DNA of 64,000 nucleotides from Gracilibacillus massiliensis (GCF_001458115.1 NZ_CZRP01000012.1:186001-250000); one strand, 5' to 3'. Positions 9,861 to 19,534 are shown, numbered from the stretch's first letter. The notes: generated by a model not told the origin, from the letters alone. Translations and numbers: made by a program.

Positions 9861-10679
9861 ATGCTAGAAGAAAGAATTTTACACGAGGGTATGTTATTAC
9901 TCTATGGTTTAACCGTTATTTTTTATTTTATAGATTTTCTTTACCATAACCAGAAAGCGAACCGAATCGCTTTCTGGTTGCTTGCAATGGTTTGGGTTAT
10001 TCAAACCATTTTTTTATTAACGGAAATATGGCAATCTGCTAGTTTGCCAATTCAAACATTTAATGATGGGCTCTATACCTATACGTGGATTATCATCACG
10101 TTTTCTTTATTGGTCCATCTTTTTTTTCGCCAAGAATTCTTTATGTTTTTTATCAGTGTATTTGGATTCTTTGTGATGATCATTCATACGTTGCAATCGA
10201 TTAAAATCAGCGACTCTACGCAAATTCCAGTTATGTTAAATGAAATGCTTTTCGCTCATATCGTACTGGCGTTAGTCTCGTATGGATTGTTTACGATTTC
10301 TTTTATATTTGCCTGTTTGTACTTTATGCAATATCAATTATTAAAGAAGAAAAAAGGGTATAAATGGTTGAGAAGATTCCAAGACTTAGAAGGATTGGAA
10401 AAACGGGCCTTTCAATTGATTGCCCTTGCAGAGCCTATGCTGTTATTATCGATCATTTTAGGCGTTGTTTGGGCTTATATGACAGGGACCGAGTTTTATT
10501 GGGGAGATAGTAAAACAATTGGTTCAATTTTTGTGTTCGGTGTATATGCGTTTTATTTGTTTATGCGAATACGTCAACAATATCGAGGAAAGTTGATCTT
10601 AACATGGAATATAGTTGCTTTTTTAATATTGTTGATTAATTTTTTCTTATTTAATTCTTTATCTAATTTTCATATGTAA
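9861..10679 (+). CDS. hemX: HemX, membrane protein controlling HemA level
   Basis: The 272-residue integral membrane protein has about eight helices and belongs to the cytochrome c assembly (CcsA-like) family. In B. subtilis HemX lowers the cellular amount of HemA and sits in the same operon position. The ATG at 9861, 18 bases after hemA, follows GGGTGG; an upstream in-frame TTG at 9843 lies before that site and is less likely. Confidence 0.88.
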   Translation: MLEERILHEGMLLLYGLTVIFYFIDFLYHNQKANRIAFWLLAMVWVIQTIFLLTEIWQSASLPIQTFNDGLYTYTWIIITFSLLVHLFFRQEFFMFFISVFGFFVMIIHTLQSIKISDSTQIPVMLNEMLFAHIVLALVSYGLFTISFIFACLYFMQYQLLKKKKGYKWLRRFQDLEGLEKRAFQLIALAEPMLLLSIILGVVWAYMTGTEFYWGDSKTIGSIFVFGVYAFYLFMRIRQQYRGKLILTWNIVAFLILLINFFLFNSLSNFHM

Positions 10680-10703
10680 TACGACTAGAAGGAGGCAACA
10701 ACA

Positions 10704-11636
10704 GTGCGTAAAATTGTTGTAGGATCAAGAAGAAGTAACTTAGCGATTACTCAATCAGAATGGGTGATTGAACAATTAAAAAAACAAGCTGGAGATAAAT
10801 ACGAATTTGAGATTAAAAAAATTGTCACGAAGGGTGATCAGATCTTAAATGTTACATTATCTAAAGTAGGTGGAAAAGGTTTATTTGTAAAAGAAATCGA
10901 AAAGGCGATGTATGACAAAGAAATTGATTTTGCTGTACATAGTATGAAAGATATGCCTGCTGTTATGCCTGAAGGTCTTGTGATTGGTGCTATTCCGGAA
11001 AGAGAAGATCACCGTGATGCTTTTATCTCCAATGATCATGTGCGTTTAGAAGATTTACCGAGCGGTGCTATTGTGGGTACTAGTAGTCTGCGTAGAGGTT
11101 CTCAAATCTTAGCCGAACGACCAGACCTTAAGATTCAATGGATTCGTGGTAATATTGAAACAAGAATGCGTAAGTTAAAAGAAGAAAATTTTGATGCAAT
11201 TATCCTCGCTGCTGCTGGATTAAAACGTATGAAGTGGAAGGAAGAGATTGTCACTCAATTTCTAGAGCCGGATGTTTGTGTACCAGCTGTTGGGCAAGGT
11301 GCATTGGCGATTGAATGTCGTCAAGATGATCGAGAACTCTTGGAACTATTAGAAAAAATCAATGATGCATATACTGAAAAAACAGTAACAGCGGAAAGAA
11401 CCTTTTTACATTTATTGAATGGTGGTTGCTCTGTTCCTATCGGAGGTTATGCTTACTTAGATGGTGAAGAAGTGGTTTTAACCGCACTTGTATCAAGTAG
11501 TGATGGGAAGACCGTTTTAAAAGAAGTGGTTAAAGGGAGCGAGCCTGAGGAGGTAGGGAAAGTTGCTGCTGAGAAACTTCAGGAAAGAGACGCTCAACAA
11601 TTAGTAGATGAAGCGATTGAGGAGAACCAAGAATGA
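10704..11636 (+). CDS. hemC: Porphobilinogen deaminase (hydroxymethylbilane synthase)
   Basis: It polymerises four porphobilinogens into hydroxymethylbilane. The 310 residues show the family landmarks: N-terminal [29 protein letters not shown], and Cys242 in NGGCSVP, which holds the dipyrromethane cofactor. It starts with GTG 10 bases after AAGGAGG. It overlaps hemD by 4 bases (ATGA). Confidence 0.97.
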   Translation: MRKIVVGSRRSNLAITQSEWVIEQLKKQAGDKYEFEIKKIVTKGDQILNVTLSKVGGKGLFVKEIEKAMYDKEIDFAVHSMKDMPAVMPEGLVIGAIPEREDHRDAFISNDHVRLEDLPSGAIVGTSSLRRGSQILAERPDLKIQWIRGNIETRMRKLKEENFDAIILAAAGLKRMKWKEEIVTQFLEPDVCVPAVGQGALAIECRQDDRELLELLEKINDAYTEKTVTAERTFLHLLNGGCSVPIGGYAYLDGEEVVLTALVSSSDGKTVLKEVVKGSEPEEVGKVAAEKLQERDAQQLVDEAIEENQE

Positions 11637-12394
11637 ACCAACCTCTCGCAGGTCAACATTTAATGGTAACTAGGGAAGCGACCCAAGCGCTTCCTTTAGT
11701 TCATTTATTAGAAGCAGAAGGTGCAAAGTGTATTCGTGTACCTTTACTTCGATTTGAAGCCATTATCAATAAAAAAAATCGCCATCAATTTTTGCGATTG
11801 AATGAAAAATCTGATTGGTTATTTTTCACAAGTGCTAATGCGGTTCGTTTCTTTGACCAATATGTTAAAGAATTAGGAGTAGCGGTAACTCAAAAAATTG
11901 CCGCAGTTGGAGAAAAAACAACTTGGATGTTAGAAAAACATGGCTATACCATTGATTTTCAACCTACCATATATAGTGGCGACATAATGGTGAAGGAATT
12001 TTTACATACATACGGGAAACAAAAAATAGCACTTATTGTTGGTTCAAAGTCTAGGCCTGAAATTCCTCAGTTACTCAAGGAAGCAGAGATATCTTTTGAA
12101 AAAATTGTGATTTATCGTACAATAAAAAATAAAGAGATGCAACCACTATTACAGCAAACGGTATCAAAAGTAGATGCTGTTTTTTTTACTAGTCCGTCAA
12201 CCGTACAAGCATTTCAACAATTTTTAACATCTCAACAATTTGAACGGATCAAAGAAGAAGTTGTTGCTGTTGCGATTGGACAGACAACAGCTACCGCTTT
12301 AGAAAAAGCGATGTTTAATGATATAATTTCCCCAGATAACTATACGATTGAAGATATGGTGCAATGCTATATAAACTATATTAAGAAAAGGTGA
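11633..12394 (+). CDS. hemD: Uroporphyrinogen-III synthase
   Basis: The 253-residue product has the two-lobed HemD pattern with weakly conserved blocks ([10 protein letters not shown] near residue 65, [11 protein letters not shown] near 185). It closes hydroxymethylbilane into uroporphyrinogen III. The start overlaps the hemC stop, indicating translational coupling. HemD sequences diverge strongly, so operon position is an important part of this call. Confidence 0.93.
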   Translation: MNQPLAGQHLMVTREATQALPLVHLLEAEGAKCIRVPLLRFEAIINKKNRHQFLRLNEKSDWLFFTSANAVRFFDQYVKELGVAVTQKIAAVGEKTTWMLEKHGYTIDFQPTIYSGDIMVKEFLHTYGKQKIALIVGSKSRPEIPQLLKEAEISFEKIVIYRTIKNKEMQPLLQQTVSKVDAVFFTSPSTVQAFQQFLTSQQFERIKEEVVAVAIGQTTATALEKAMFNDIISPDNYTIEDMVQCYINYIKKR

Positions 12395-12400
12395 TTCAGA

Positions 12401-13381
12401 TTGAAAAATTCAGAATTTAGTCGGCATCGCAGGCTAAGAACTTCCCAGACGATGAGACGATTTGTGAGAGAGACGGACTTAACAGTAGACGATTTAGTCT
12501 ATCCATTATTTATTGTAGAAGGTGAAAACATAAAAAATGAAGTAAGTTCTATGCCTGGTGTATTTCAAATTTCATTGGATTATTTAGATGACGAGATAGA
12601 TGAATTAGTTTCATTAGGCATACCTTCACTGCTTTTATTTGGTGTTCCTAAAGAGAAAGATGAAGTAGGTTCAGGCGCTTATGATCCAAATGGCATCGTT
12701 CAGCAAGCGATTCGTCATATTAAAAATAAAACTGATCAATTATTAATTATTGCCGATACCTGTTTATGTGAGTATACCTCTCACGGACATTGTGGTGTGA
12801 TTGAACATCAAGATGTTGATAACGATAAATCGTTACCACTTCATGTAAAGACAGCTGTTACACAAGCGGAAGCAGGTGCAGATATTATTGCTCCTTCTAA
12901 TATGATGGATGGATTTGTATCAGAGATTCGTAAAGGATTGGACGAAGCGGGATTTGAAAATATTCCAATTATGTCTTATGCCGTTAAATATGCTTCTGCC
13001 TTTTATGGTCCGTTTCGAGATGCTGCCGATTCTACTCCGCAATTCGGAGATCGTAAAACCTATCAAATGGACCCAGCAAACCGTTTAGAAGCATTACGTG
13101 AAGCCGCATCTGATATCGAAGAAGGTGCAGATTTCTTAATTGTAAAACCAGCATTGTCCTATATGGATATTATAAGAGACGTGAAAAATCAACATCCAGT
13201 ACCTGTGGTAGCCTATAATGTGAGTGGTGAATATTCGATGGTGAAAGCAGCAAGTCTTAATGGATGGGTGGATGAAAAAGCAATTGTGTTAGAAAAGTTT
13301 ATTGCGATGAAACGTGCGGGTGCTGACATAATTATTACTTATTTCGCAAAAGATGTCGCAAAATGGTTACAAGATAATTAA
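12401..13381 (+). CDS. hemB: Delta-aminolevulinic acid dehydratase (porphobilinogen synthase)
   Basis: It condenses two 5-aminolevulinate molecules to porphobilinogen. The 326 residues include the zinc-site cysteines in [12 protein letters not shown] and the two Schiff-base lysines in MSYAVKYAS and [12 protein letters not shown]. It starts with TTG 6 bases after the hemD stop; AAGGTGA gives the spacing. Confidence 0.97.
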   Translation: MKNSEFSRHRRLRTSQTMRRFVRETDLTVDDLVYPLFIVEGENIKNEVSSMPGVFQISLDYLDDEIDELVSLGIPSLLLFGVPKEKDEVGSGAYDPNGIVQQAIRHIKNKTDQLLIIADTCLCEYTSHGHCGVIEHQDVDNDKSLPLHVKTAVTQAEAGADIIAPSNMMDGFVSEIRKGLDEAGFENIPIMSYAVKYASAFYGPFRDAADSTPQFGDRKTYQMDPANRLEALREAASDIEEGADFLIVKPALSYMDIIRDVKNQHPVPVVAYNVSGEYSMVKAASLNGWVDEKAIVLEKFIAMKRAGADIIITYFAKDVAKWLQDN

Positions 13382-13395
13382 GGAGGAATCGTTTT

Positions 13396-14685
13396 ATGCT
13401 TAAAAATCAAAGATCTGTAGACGCTTATAAAGAATCCGTTGATCTAATGCCGGGTGGTGTCAATTCACCGGTTAGAGCATTTAAATCAGTTGGCATGGAT
13501 CCTATCTATATGGATCATGGAAAAGGATCCAAAATTTATGACATTGATGGTAATGAATATATTGATTACGTACTAAGTTGGGGACCGTTAATTTTGGGGC
13601 ATGCAGATCAGCGTGTCGTCTCAAAATTAAAAGATGTGGCAGAAAAGGGAACAAGCTTTGGTGCACCAACACTACTAGAAAATCAATTAGCAGAGCTTGT
13701 GATTGATCGTGTACCGTCTATCGAAATGGTTCGTATGGTCAATTCAGGTACCGAAGCAACGATGAGTGCCCTGCGTCTTGCTCGTGGTTTTACAGGCAAA
13801 AATAAAATCCTTAAATTTGAGGGGAACTATCATGGACATGGTGATTCACTGTTAATTAAAGCAGGTTCTGGTGTTGCAACCTTAGGACTTCCAGATAGTC
13901 CTGGTGTACCTGAAAGTGTCGCTCAACATACCATTACGGTCCCTTACAATGACTTAGAAAGTGTTCGTTATGCCTTTGATCAATTTGGTGAGGATATCGC
14001 AGCTGTAATTGTCGAGCCTGTCTCAGGTAACATGGGGGTAGTACCGCCTAGCCCAGAATTTTTGCCAAGCCTACGTGAAATTACAACAGAGTATCAATCT
14101 CTATTAATATTTGACGAGGTTATGACAGGGTTCCGTGTTGGTTATCATTGTGCACAAGGCCATTTTGATGTGACACCCGACTTAACTTGTTTAGGGAAAG
14201 TAATCGGGGGTGGACTACCAGTAGGGGCCTATGGAGGAAAACGTGAAATAATGGAACGAATTGCACCGGTAGGCGATATTTATCAAGCAGGTACCCTTTC
14301 AGGAAACCCACTGGCTATGACGGCAGGATTAGAAACTTTAAAAGCGTTGGATGGAGCTTCTTATCAAGCCATTAACCAAAAAGTTGATCGTCTAGTTGAA
14401 GGGTACCAACAAGCTGCAGAAAAATATAATGTCCCACTGCAAATCAATCGGGCCGGTTCCATGGTCGGTGTATTCTTTGCTGACGAACCAGTTATTAATT
14501 ATGAAACAGCAGCTAAATCAGATACAGACGCATTTGCTAGTTATTATCGTAGTATGGCTGAAGAAGGAGTATTTTTACCACCTTCTCAATTTGAAGGACT
14601 GTTCCTCTCAACTTCTCATACAGATGAGGATATTGAAAATACGATTGCTGCTGTAAATAAAGCATTCGCAAAATTAACGAAATAA
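13396..14685 (+). CDS. hemL: Glutamate-1-semialdehyde 2,1-aminomutase
   Basis: This PLP enzyme converts glutamate-1-semialdehyde to 5-aminolevulinate. The 429 residues carry the class-III aminotransferase pattern: [35 protein letters not shown] and the PLP lysine Lys268 in [16 protein letters not shown] lies upstream of the ATG. It is the last gene of the haem operon before a strong terminator. Confidence 0.97.
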   Translation: MLKNQRSVDAYKESVDLMPGGVNSPVRAFKSVGMDPIYMDHGKGSKIYDIDGNEYIDYVLSWGPLILGHADQRVVSKLKDVAEKGTSFGAPTLLENQLAELVIDRVPSIEMVRMVNSGTEATMSALRLARGFTGKNKILKFEGNYHGHGDSLLIKAGSGVATLGLPDSPGVPESVAQHTITVPYNDLESVRYAFDQFGEDIAAVIVEPVSGNMGVVPPSPEFLPSLREITTEYQSLLIFDEVMTGFRVGYHCAQGHFDVTPDLTCLGKVIGGGLPVGAYGGKREIMERIAPVGDIYQAGTLSGNPLAMTAGLETLKALDGASYQAINQKVDRLVEGYQQAAEKYNVPLQINRAGSMVGVFFADEPVINYETAAKSDTDAFASYYRSMAEEGVFLPPSQFEGLFLSTSHTDEDIENTIAAVNKAFAKLTK

Positions 14686-14693
14686 AATTGTTT

Positions 14694-14754
14694 ATACTCT
14701 CCTTTTGAAGACTGAGAAAATCTGTCTACTGTCAAAAAAGGAGAGTATTTTTTT
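14694..14754 (+). terminator. Intrinsic terminator of the hem operon
   Basis: ATACTCTCCTTTT pairs with AAAAGGAGAGTAT around a 27-base loop, followed by a run of Ts. Confidence 0.8.
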
Positions 14755-14876
14755 ATGCGATTTTTACTCCACAACGAATATAATAATGCAAAAAACTCAT
14801 AATTTCCTTCTTCCATTCATATAGTTTATTGAGATGCTAGTACGCCTTAGCTAAGCAAAAGGAAGGGGGAAGTGCT

Positions 14877-15812
14877 TTGCAAGAAGTCTTTACATTTAAT
14901 ATTCATGAAGCGATAGCTTTTGATAGGGAACAGCAAATTAAAGAAATGCTAGGAATCGGTTTAGAACCAGTTATTTCAATGGAGGAGATCGGAAATACGT
15001 TATCGATCAGGGGAGTAATGGAGCTTAAAGGGGAATATATCAAAAATAACGAACCATCTGATGATACAGAGCAAAGGCAAACAGAAGCCACATACGTTGA
15101 AAGGGTTGAATCCTTATCAGATGAAGTAAACGAATTTTTTCATAAGTTCTTGATTGATGTTTCTATTCCGATGGAGAGAATAGCATCACTAGACGAGGTG
15201 TCAATTGAAGTAGAACATTTTGATTATTCTTTGGACATGAGCGATGAGATGGTAATCGAAGCAACATTAGCGGTACATGGTATTCGTGATAACGAAATAG
15301 AGGTTGAAGAATTAGACAACACACTTCCATCATTAGAAGAGAATCGATTGGATGAAGAAAAAGAAGATTCAAATGAGTTTCACTTTAATGTGGAAGAACC
15401 GGAAGAGATAGAGGAAGAACAAGAAAAGGTTGTTCCGATTCAATCAAAGCGTGAAGAAGTGATAGAAGAAGTTGCTCAACCGGAAGAATTAGTTAGAGAA
15501 GCAGAGGAAGAGTTAGAGAGTGAATTAGAGGAAGAAAATGAAGAATTGGAGAAGTCTGAAGAAAAATTAAACGTAAAAGCGAGAGAAGAGCGTTTAAATG
15601 AGACCTCTTATTTATTAAATATTTTTGCAGAGGAAGAGACTTCTAGTTATACGCGTCTCAAATTGTATATTGTACAACCTGATGATCAAATACAATCGAT
15701 TGCAGAACGGTACCAAGTATCCCCCCGTAACATAATGCGAACCAATAATTTAGAAGAAGAAGATGTTAGTGCTGGACAACTGATCTATATTCCAGTAAGT
15801 GTGGAAGATTAG
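14877..15812 (+). CDS. spoVID: Stage VI sporulation protein D, spore coat morphogen
   Basis: SpoVID makes the coat encase the forespore. The 311-residue protein has an N-terminal SPOCS-like domain (about 1-145), a very acidic Glu-rich linker (about 145-245) and a C-terminal LysM domain (about 260-308, LKLYIVQPDDQIQSIAERYQ). The linker is far shorter than in B. subtilis, whose protein has more than 550 residues, but both end domains are kept. TTG start at 14877 after GGAAGGGGGA. Its partner SafA is encoded at 57221. Confidence 0.9.
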   Translation: MQEVFTFNIHEAIAFDREQQIKEMLGIGLEPVISMEEIGNTLSIRGVMELKGEYIKNNEPSDDTEQRQTEATYVERVESLSDEVNEFFHKFLIDVSIPMERIASLDEVSIEVEHFDYSLDMSDEMVIEATLAVHGIRDNEIEVEELDNTLPSLEENRLDEEKEDSNEFHFNVEEPEEIEEEQEKVVPIQSKREEVIEEVAQPEELVREAEEELESELEEENEELEKSEEKLNVKAREERLNETSYLLNIFAEEETSSYTRLKLYIVQPDDQIQSIAERYQVSPRNIMRTNNLEEEDVSAGQLIYIPVSVED

Positions 15813-15816
15813 CATC

Positions 15817-15852
15817 AAAAACCCCTTGGTCCCTTAGCCAAGGGGTTTTTTA
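15817..15852 (+). terminator. Intrinsic terminator after spoVID
   Basis: AAAACCCCTTGG / CCAAGGGGTTTT stem with an 8-base loop and six Ts. The L1 repeat begins about 20 bases downstream. Confidence 0.9.
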
Positions 15853-15872
15853 AATAATTCATATAAAAACTA

Positions 15873-16310
15873 AACTGCGAAGTAATTGTCGTTGAATTAT
15901 TGGCAAAAGTATTTTGTTGAATGCTAATCCAGCGCTACGGAAAAACACTCCCTTTCCGGGGGCACGGCTGAAGCTAACTTGGCAAAGAAAACCACTTTAC
16001 CAAGTGGATCTTCAGCTCGTGCTGTTCCCCCAGGAGTGTCGCATTTTTCCTCCGCTTTGTATAGAACTCTGTTCAAGTATGATGAAATATGCTGTGATAT
16101 CAACATTCTAGCTGTTTCTAAATTTGCAGAACACTATTGAAGCGTAGTCCATTTACGTAGACTCCAGCGGGAACAGCGTCTTCCGAAGACCCCGCAGGCA
16201 GTGATTTTCTGCCGAGGAGGCTGAGGTGACGCCCGCGGAAAGCGAAGTAAATGGACGGAGCTTTTGCTCGCACTCATCAAACATTCAAAATTGTCACTAG
16301 TTCGCAGTTT
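15873..16310 (+). repeat. Repeat L1: two-module MITE-like palindromic element
   Basis: The element starts AAACTGCGAAGTA and ends TAGTTCGCAGTTT, inverted termini shared with the R1 copies. Module A (about 15944-16042) is a long imperfect hairpin in which CACTCC, GGGGGCAC and CTGAAG pair with CTTCAG, GTGC, CCCCC and GGAGTG. Module B (about 16148-16257) is a GC-rich palindrome bounded by GTCCATTTAC and GTAAATGGAC, of a kind common between genes in Bacillaceae. A reverse-complement copy lies at 42565-43061. Short open frames inside are not genes. Confidence 0.85.
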
Positions 16311-16369
16311 GTGTCTTATAAGAATTATGATTACTAATAGTTTGATTTTATAGTTGGGAGTGGTGATGT

Positions 16370-17386
16370 GTGGAGTGGTCTAAAGTCTTAACGGCTTATC
16401 AGATACAGCCAGAGGAAATTGAACAAATTACGGAACGAGTATATAGAATAAAGGCGAATTCCCAACAATTTGCGCTAAAAAGGTCTAGATTAGAACCTAA
16501 TGACCTAGGACGTTGGTTAGCAATCCACCAATTTATTCAGCATAGGCAAATTAATGGGTTTGTACCACTATTTCTTACAAATAAAAAACAACCATTTTAT
16601 CAAGATCAATCAGATATCTATTATCTCATGCCCTGGATCGAACGACGTTACCAGGAACAACCGATAGATGAATATGCAACAGTTATTCATGCAATGGGGC
16701 AACTACATGCTTCGACAATGAATCATCACCAGATAACTTCATTAAGACAAAATAAAAGTAATTTAGAACAACAATTTCAGCAGGAACTGTCTAGCTACAG
16801 AGAACAAATGTTAACCTATGTCCGTTATTTTGAGGCTAAACGGTTTATGTCGCCAACAGAACTACAAATTTGCATGTATTATCGTGATTTTGAACAATTA
16901 TTTAATCAGCTAGAACGATGGCAAGAAGTATATTTAGAAGAATTAGAAGAGACAGATCAAATGAAATACACGCTCTGTCATGGCAATTTAATGAATTCAC
17001 ATTATGTCATAACGACTACTAATACGTATTTTTTAAGCTGGGAATCTTCGATAATGACTTCCCCAACTTTCGATTTAGTAACCTATTTTCAACATCTATT
17101 TCAATTTCATGACTGTGATCTTGGTAAAATAAAAGAATCTTTCTCCGTTTATTGTCGATATATTGATCTCTCAGATTATGAGAAGTCATTACTTGTATTG
17201 CAAATGCTCTCGCCAGCCAATTGGTTACAATCTGTAAGAAAATGTTCGCAACCTGAGAGAAGTAGAAATTTGATGAAAGACTCAATTGAATTAGAAAAAC
17301 AGTATCGTATATTATTATTTAGCTTTGAATTACAAGAATATATTATGCAAACTCTTAAAAGAGAACAGGTCGAAGAAACGACTTAG
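16370..17386 (+). CDS. ysxE: CotS-family spore coat protein YsxE
   Basis: The 338-residue protein has a kinase-like (aminoglycoside phosphotransferase) fold typical of the CotS/YutH/YsxE family. It shows LCHGNLMNSHYV, the equivalent of the HGD catalytic loop, and ILSWESS-like features after it, with the catalytic Asp replaced by Asn, which suggests a non-catalytic protein. In B. subtilis ysxE directly follows spoVID; here repeat L1 separates them. GTG start at 16370 after GGGAGTGGTG. Confidence 0.82.
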   Translation: MEWSKVLTAYQIQPEEIEQITERVYRIKANSQQFALKRSRLEPNDLGRWLAIHQFIQHRQINGFVPLFLTNKKQPFYQDQSDIYYLMPWIERRYQEQPIDEYATVIHAMGQLHASTMNHHQITSLRQNKSNLEQQFQQELSSYREQMLTYVRYFEAKRFMSPTELQICMYYRDFEQLFNQLERWQEVYLEELEETDQMKYTLCHGNLMNSHYVITTTNTYFLSWESSIMTSPTFDLVTYFQHLFQFHDCDLGKIKESFSVYCRYIDLSDYEKSLLVLQMLSPANWLQSVRKCSQPERSRNLMKDSIELEKQYRILLFSFELQEYIMQTLKREQVEETT

Positions 17387-17387
17387 A

Positions 17388-17576
17388 CTAAAACCATTCC
17401 AATTGAAAGGCAATTAAGATACCAATTAAAATTCCAAGTAATAAAACATCAAATGTAGTAGGTAGAAAAAGTGTTCGAATACACTGGAAAATTACAATAG
17501 GTAGAATGCATCGTTCACAAATTAAAATCCATTCACGAGCCCAAGGTGGCAATCGATAACGATAATAACGTCCCAA
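17388..17576 (-). CDS. Small hypothetical membrane protein
   Basis: The 62-residue product has a basic N-terminus and two hydrophobic segments (ILPIVIFQCIRTLFL; LLLGILIGILIAF). A clear AGGTG ribosome binding site lies before the TTG start at 17576, which is the main reason to accept it. The stop codon is 1 base from the ysxE stop, so the two genes converge. Function unknown. Confidence 0.6.
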   Translation of the reverse strand: MGRYYRYRLPPWAREWILICERCILPIVIFQCIRTLFLPTTFDVLLLGILIGILIAFQLEWF

Positions 17577-17774
17577 ACAATCACCTCATTCACGATAAAT
17601 TAAATAGGGTTATATCTTAACCTATGCAACAAAACTGGAATCGTACACAATATTTTTTGTGATTTTTTTTATAAAATATGAAATTTTTGAAGGAATTTTT
17701 AGATCGATGACGAATATATATAGAATGGTAACTTAAAATTCCGGAAATGGGTTCTTCATAAATGGAGGTGATCT

Positions 17775-17807
17775 ATGCTTCAGATTACAAATAGGGGTAG
17801 TAGTTAG
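17775..17807 (+). other. Ten-codon open frame with near-perfect ribosome binding site
   Basis: GGAGGTGATCT immediately precedes an ATG that opens a 10-codon frame (MLQITNRGSS) ending about 60 bases before the c-di-GMP riboswitch. The ribosome binding site is as strong as any in the window. It could be a leader peptide or the remains of a lost gene. Evidence is limited to the start signal. Confidence 0.25.
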
Positions 17808-17865
17808 GAAGTCATGAAGTCGTAATTATTCATCAATTATAAAAGTAGACTTGCATGATCAGAAA

Positions 17866-17943
17866 AAGGCAAACCTATTGAGAAATGGGGACGCAAAGTT
17901 ACAGGTCCGTATTTACATAGTTTTCGGATGGCTGAGCTGCCTG
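17866..17943 (+). promoter_or_regulatory. Cyclic-di-GMP-I (GEMM-I) riboswitch
   Basis: The aptamer signature is clear: AAGGCAAACC, a hairpin CCTATT-GAGA-AATGGG with a GNRA loop, GGACGCAAAG, a second hairpin TCCG...CGGA, and closing GGCTGAGCTGCCT. AGGC (17867) and GCCT (17939) form the outer stem. A small AU-rich hairpin (AAATAC...GTATTT, about 17945-17962) then abuts the ribosome binding site AGGAGGGG of the next gene. I see no intrinsic terminator between aptamer and gene, so control of translation is the simplest reading, as an inference. Confidence 0.9.
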
Positions 17944-17979
17944 AAATACAGATTTGTATTTTAGGAGGGGATTACGTTT

Positions 17980-18108
17980 ATGAAAACAAAACAAAACGTG
18001 GATTACGAATGGATTTATTTAATGGCAAAGGCAAAAGAAAAAGGCTATTCAGCTGATGAAGTAAGAGCTTATTTGGACAAAAATAAATTAAAAGAGTGTG
18101 TAAAATAG
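17980..18108 (+). CDS. SinI-like anti-repressor, 42 residues
   Basis: The small protein contains the SIN dimerisation helix pattern: DYEWIYLMAKAKEKGYSADE aligns with the DQEWVELMVEAKEANISPEE stretch of B. subtilis SinI, followed by RAYLDKNK, as in SinI RKYLLLNK. SinI binds SinR by heterodimerisation and relieves repression of biofilm genes. There is no sinR in the window, so the target is unknown. AGGAGGGG lies 9 bases before ATG and the gene has its own terminator, making a single-gene unit controlled by the upstream c-di-GMP riboswitch. Assignment to the SinI family is strong; which repressor it opposes is not known. Confidence 0.82.
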   Translation: MKTKQNVDYEWIYLMAKAKEKGYSADEVRAYLDKNKLKECVK

Positions 18109-18117
18109 CAATATTTT

Positions 18118-18150
18118 CTAAAACCCTGTATTCGTATAGGGTTTTTTATT
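18118..18150 (+). terminator. Intrinsic terminator after the SinI-like gene
   Basis: AACCCTGTA-TTCG-TATAGGGTT with one bulge, followed by TTTTTTATTTT. Confidence 0.85.
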
Positions 18151-18210
18151 TTGCTTAAATGGGTATAAGTTGTTAGACGCTCTTTTTTAGGTTTGATATA
18201 CTGTACTTGA

Positions 18211-18230
18211 ATATGTAAATTTATACATAT
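18211..18230. promoter_or_regulatory. Palindrome in the yumB promoter region
   Basis: ATATGTA (18211-18217) and TACATAT (18224-18230) form a perfect 7-6-7 inverted repeat, followed by an overlapping TATAAT at 18228-18233. It sits about 65 bases upstream of the NADH dehydrogenase gene and may be an operator. It is not a Rex box. The identity of the regulator is open. Confidence 0.3.
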
Positions 18231-18295
18231 AATTGCTTGCAATGACAAAACCTAACCTGGTTTGTCGTTTAAATAACAAGGAAGGGAAGGATTCG

Positions 18296-19510
18296 ATGTC
18301 AGGAAGTAAATTGAAAGTTGTTGTGCTTGGTGCTGGTTACGCTGGTATGATGTCCGTGAAAAGATTAACACAACAATTACCAGCAGAAGAAGTAGAAATT
18401 ACATTAGTTAATAAACATAACTATCATTATCAGACAACATGGCTCCATGAAGTGGCAGCTGGTACCATTGATGTCAACCGTTCTCGGATTATGATTTCAG
18501 ATGTAATTAATACAAAGCGTGTCCAATTTGTGCATGATACCGTTGTGAAAATTAACAAAGAAGAAAAAACAGTGCAATTGGAAAATGGTGAATTAAGTTA
18601 CGATTATTTAGTGATTGGTTTAGGTTTTGAAAAAGCAACCTTTGGAATTCCAGGAATGGACAAGCATGCTTTCTCTATTCAAAGCGTGGATAAAAGTCGG
18701 ATGATTCGCGACCATATCGAATATCAATTTGCTCGTTATCGAAATGAAAAAAATCCAGATCCAAGCATGCTCACGATTATTGTTGGTGGTGCAGGATTTA
18801 CCGGGATCGAATTTTTAGGTGAATTAGCAGAGAGGATTCCACAACTTTGTAAAAAATATGATATTCCTCGTCAGGATGTCAGAATAATCGATGTTGAAGC
18901 AATGGACACTATTCTGCCAGGTTTTGATGATGAATTACTTGCATATGCGAAAGAATCTCTTGAAGCTAGAGGTATCGAATTTAAGCTTGGTACAATGATT
19001 AAAGAAGTAAAATCAGATGCAGTTGTGGTCGGGGAGGAACAAGAAGAAATTAAAGCAGGTACCATCGTATGGACCGGTGGAGTACAGGCAAATCGCCTTG
19101 TAGGTGAAGCTGGGTTCGAATTAACAAAAGGCAAAGTGAATGTTGATGCAACGTTACGAGCACCAGGTCATGATGAAGTATTTATATTAGGTGATTGCGC
19201 TTGGGTAATGAATAATGAAACAGGTAAACCTTACCCACCAACAGCTCAAATCGCCATTCAAGAAGCAGATGTTTGTGCTCATAACGTAAAAACGATGATC
19301 TACGGTGGTACATTAAAAGAGTTTCAGTTTGATGATAAAGGTACCGTCGCTTCATTAGGAGGTAGTGATGCCATGGGTACAGTTTTTGATGGAAATAAGA
19401 TCTATGGTATGCAGGCTAAAGTAATGAAAAATGTAATCGATGATCGATATCTATTTTTATTAGGTGGACCAAAATTAGTATTAAGAAAAGGAAAATTCCG
19501 TCCATTTTAA
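18296..19510 (+). CDS. yumB: Type II NADH dehydrogenase (YumB-like)
   Basis: The 404-residue monotopic FAD enzyme passes electrons from NADH to menaquinone without pumping protons. The FAD-binding GAGYAGM motif is near the N-terminus, the NAD-binding GGAGFTGIEF near residue 165, the second FAD contact is FILGDCA near 300, and the quinone-site motif YPPTAQIA follows. It aligns along its whole length with B. subtilis YumB, including the C-terminal RKGKF, and less well with Ndh. The ATG at 18296 follows GAAGGGAAGG; the frame extends upstream 21 codons into promoter sequence. Confidence 0.9.
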   Translation: MSGSKLKVVVLGAGYAGMMSVKRLTQQLPAEEVEITLVNKHNYHYQTTWLHEVAAGTIDVNRSRIMISDVINTKRVQFVHDTVVKINKEEKTVQLENGELSYDYLVIGLGFEKATFGIPGMDKHAFSIQSVDKSRMIRDHIEYQFARYRNEKNPDPSMLTIIVGGAGFTGIEFLGELAERIPQLCKKYDIPRQDVRIIDVEAMDTILPGFDDELLAYAKESLEARGIEFKLGTMIKEVKSDAVVVGEEQEEIKAGTIVWTGGVQANRLVGEAGFELTKGKVNVDATLRAPGHDEVFILGDCAWVMNNETGKPYPPTAQIAIQEADVCAHNVKTMIYGGTLKEFQFDDKGTVASLGGSDAMGTVFDGNKIYGMQAKVMKNVIDDRYLFLLGGPKLVLRKGKFRPF

Positions 19511-19534
19511 TACAAAATATGAGGAGGAAGTGGC

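Noticed and set aside
15914-16111. Open frames inside repeat L1
   Set aside because: The sequence is a MITE-like palindrome that recurs inverted at 42565-43061, where the frames are not kept.
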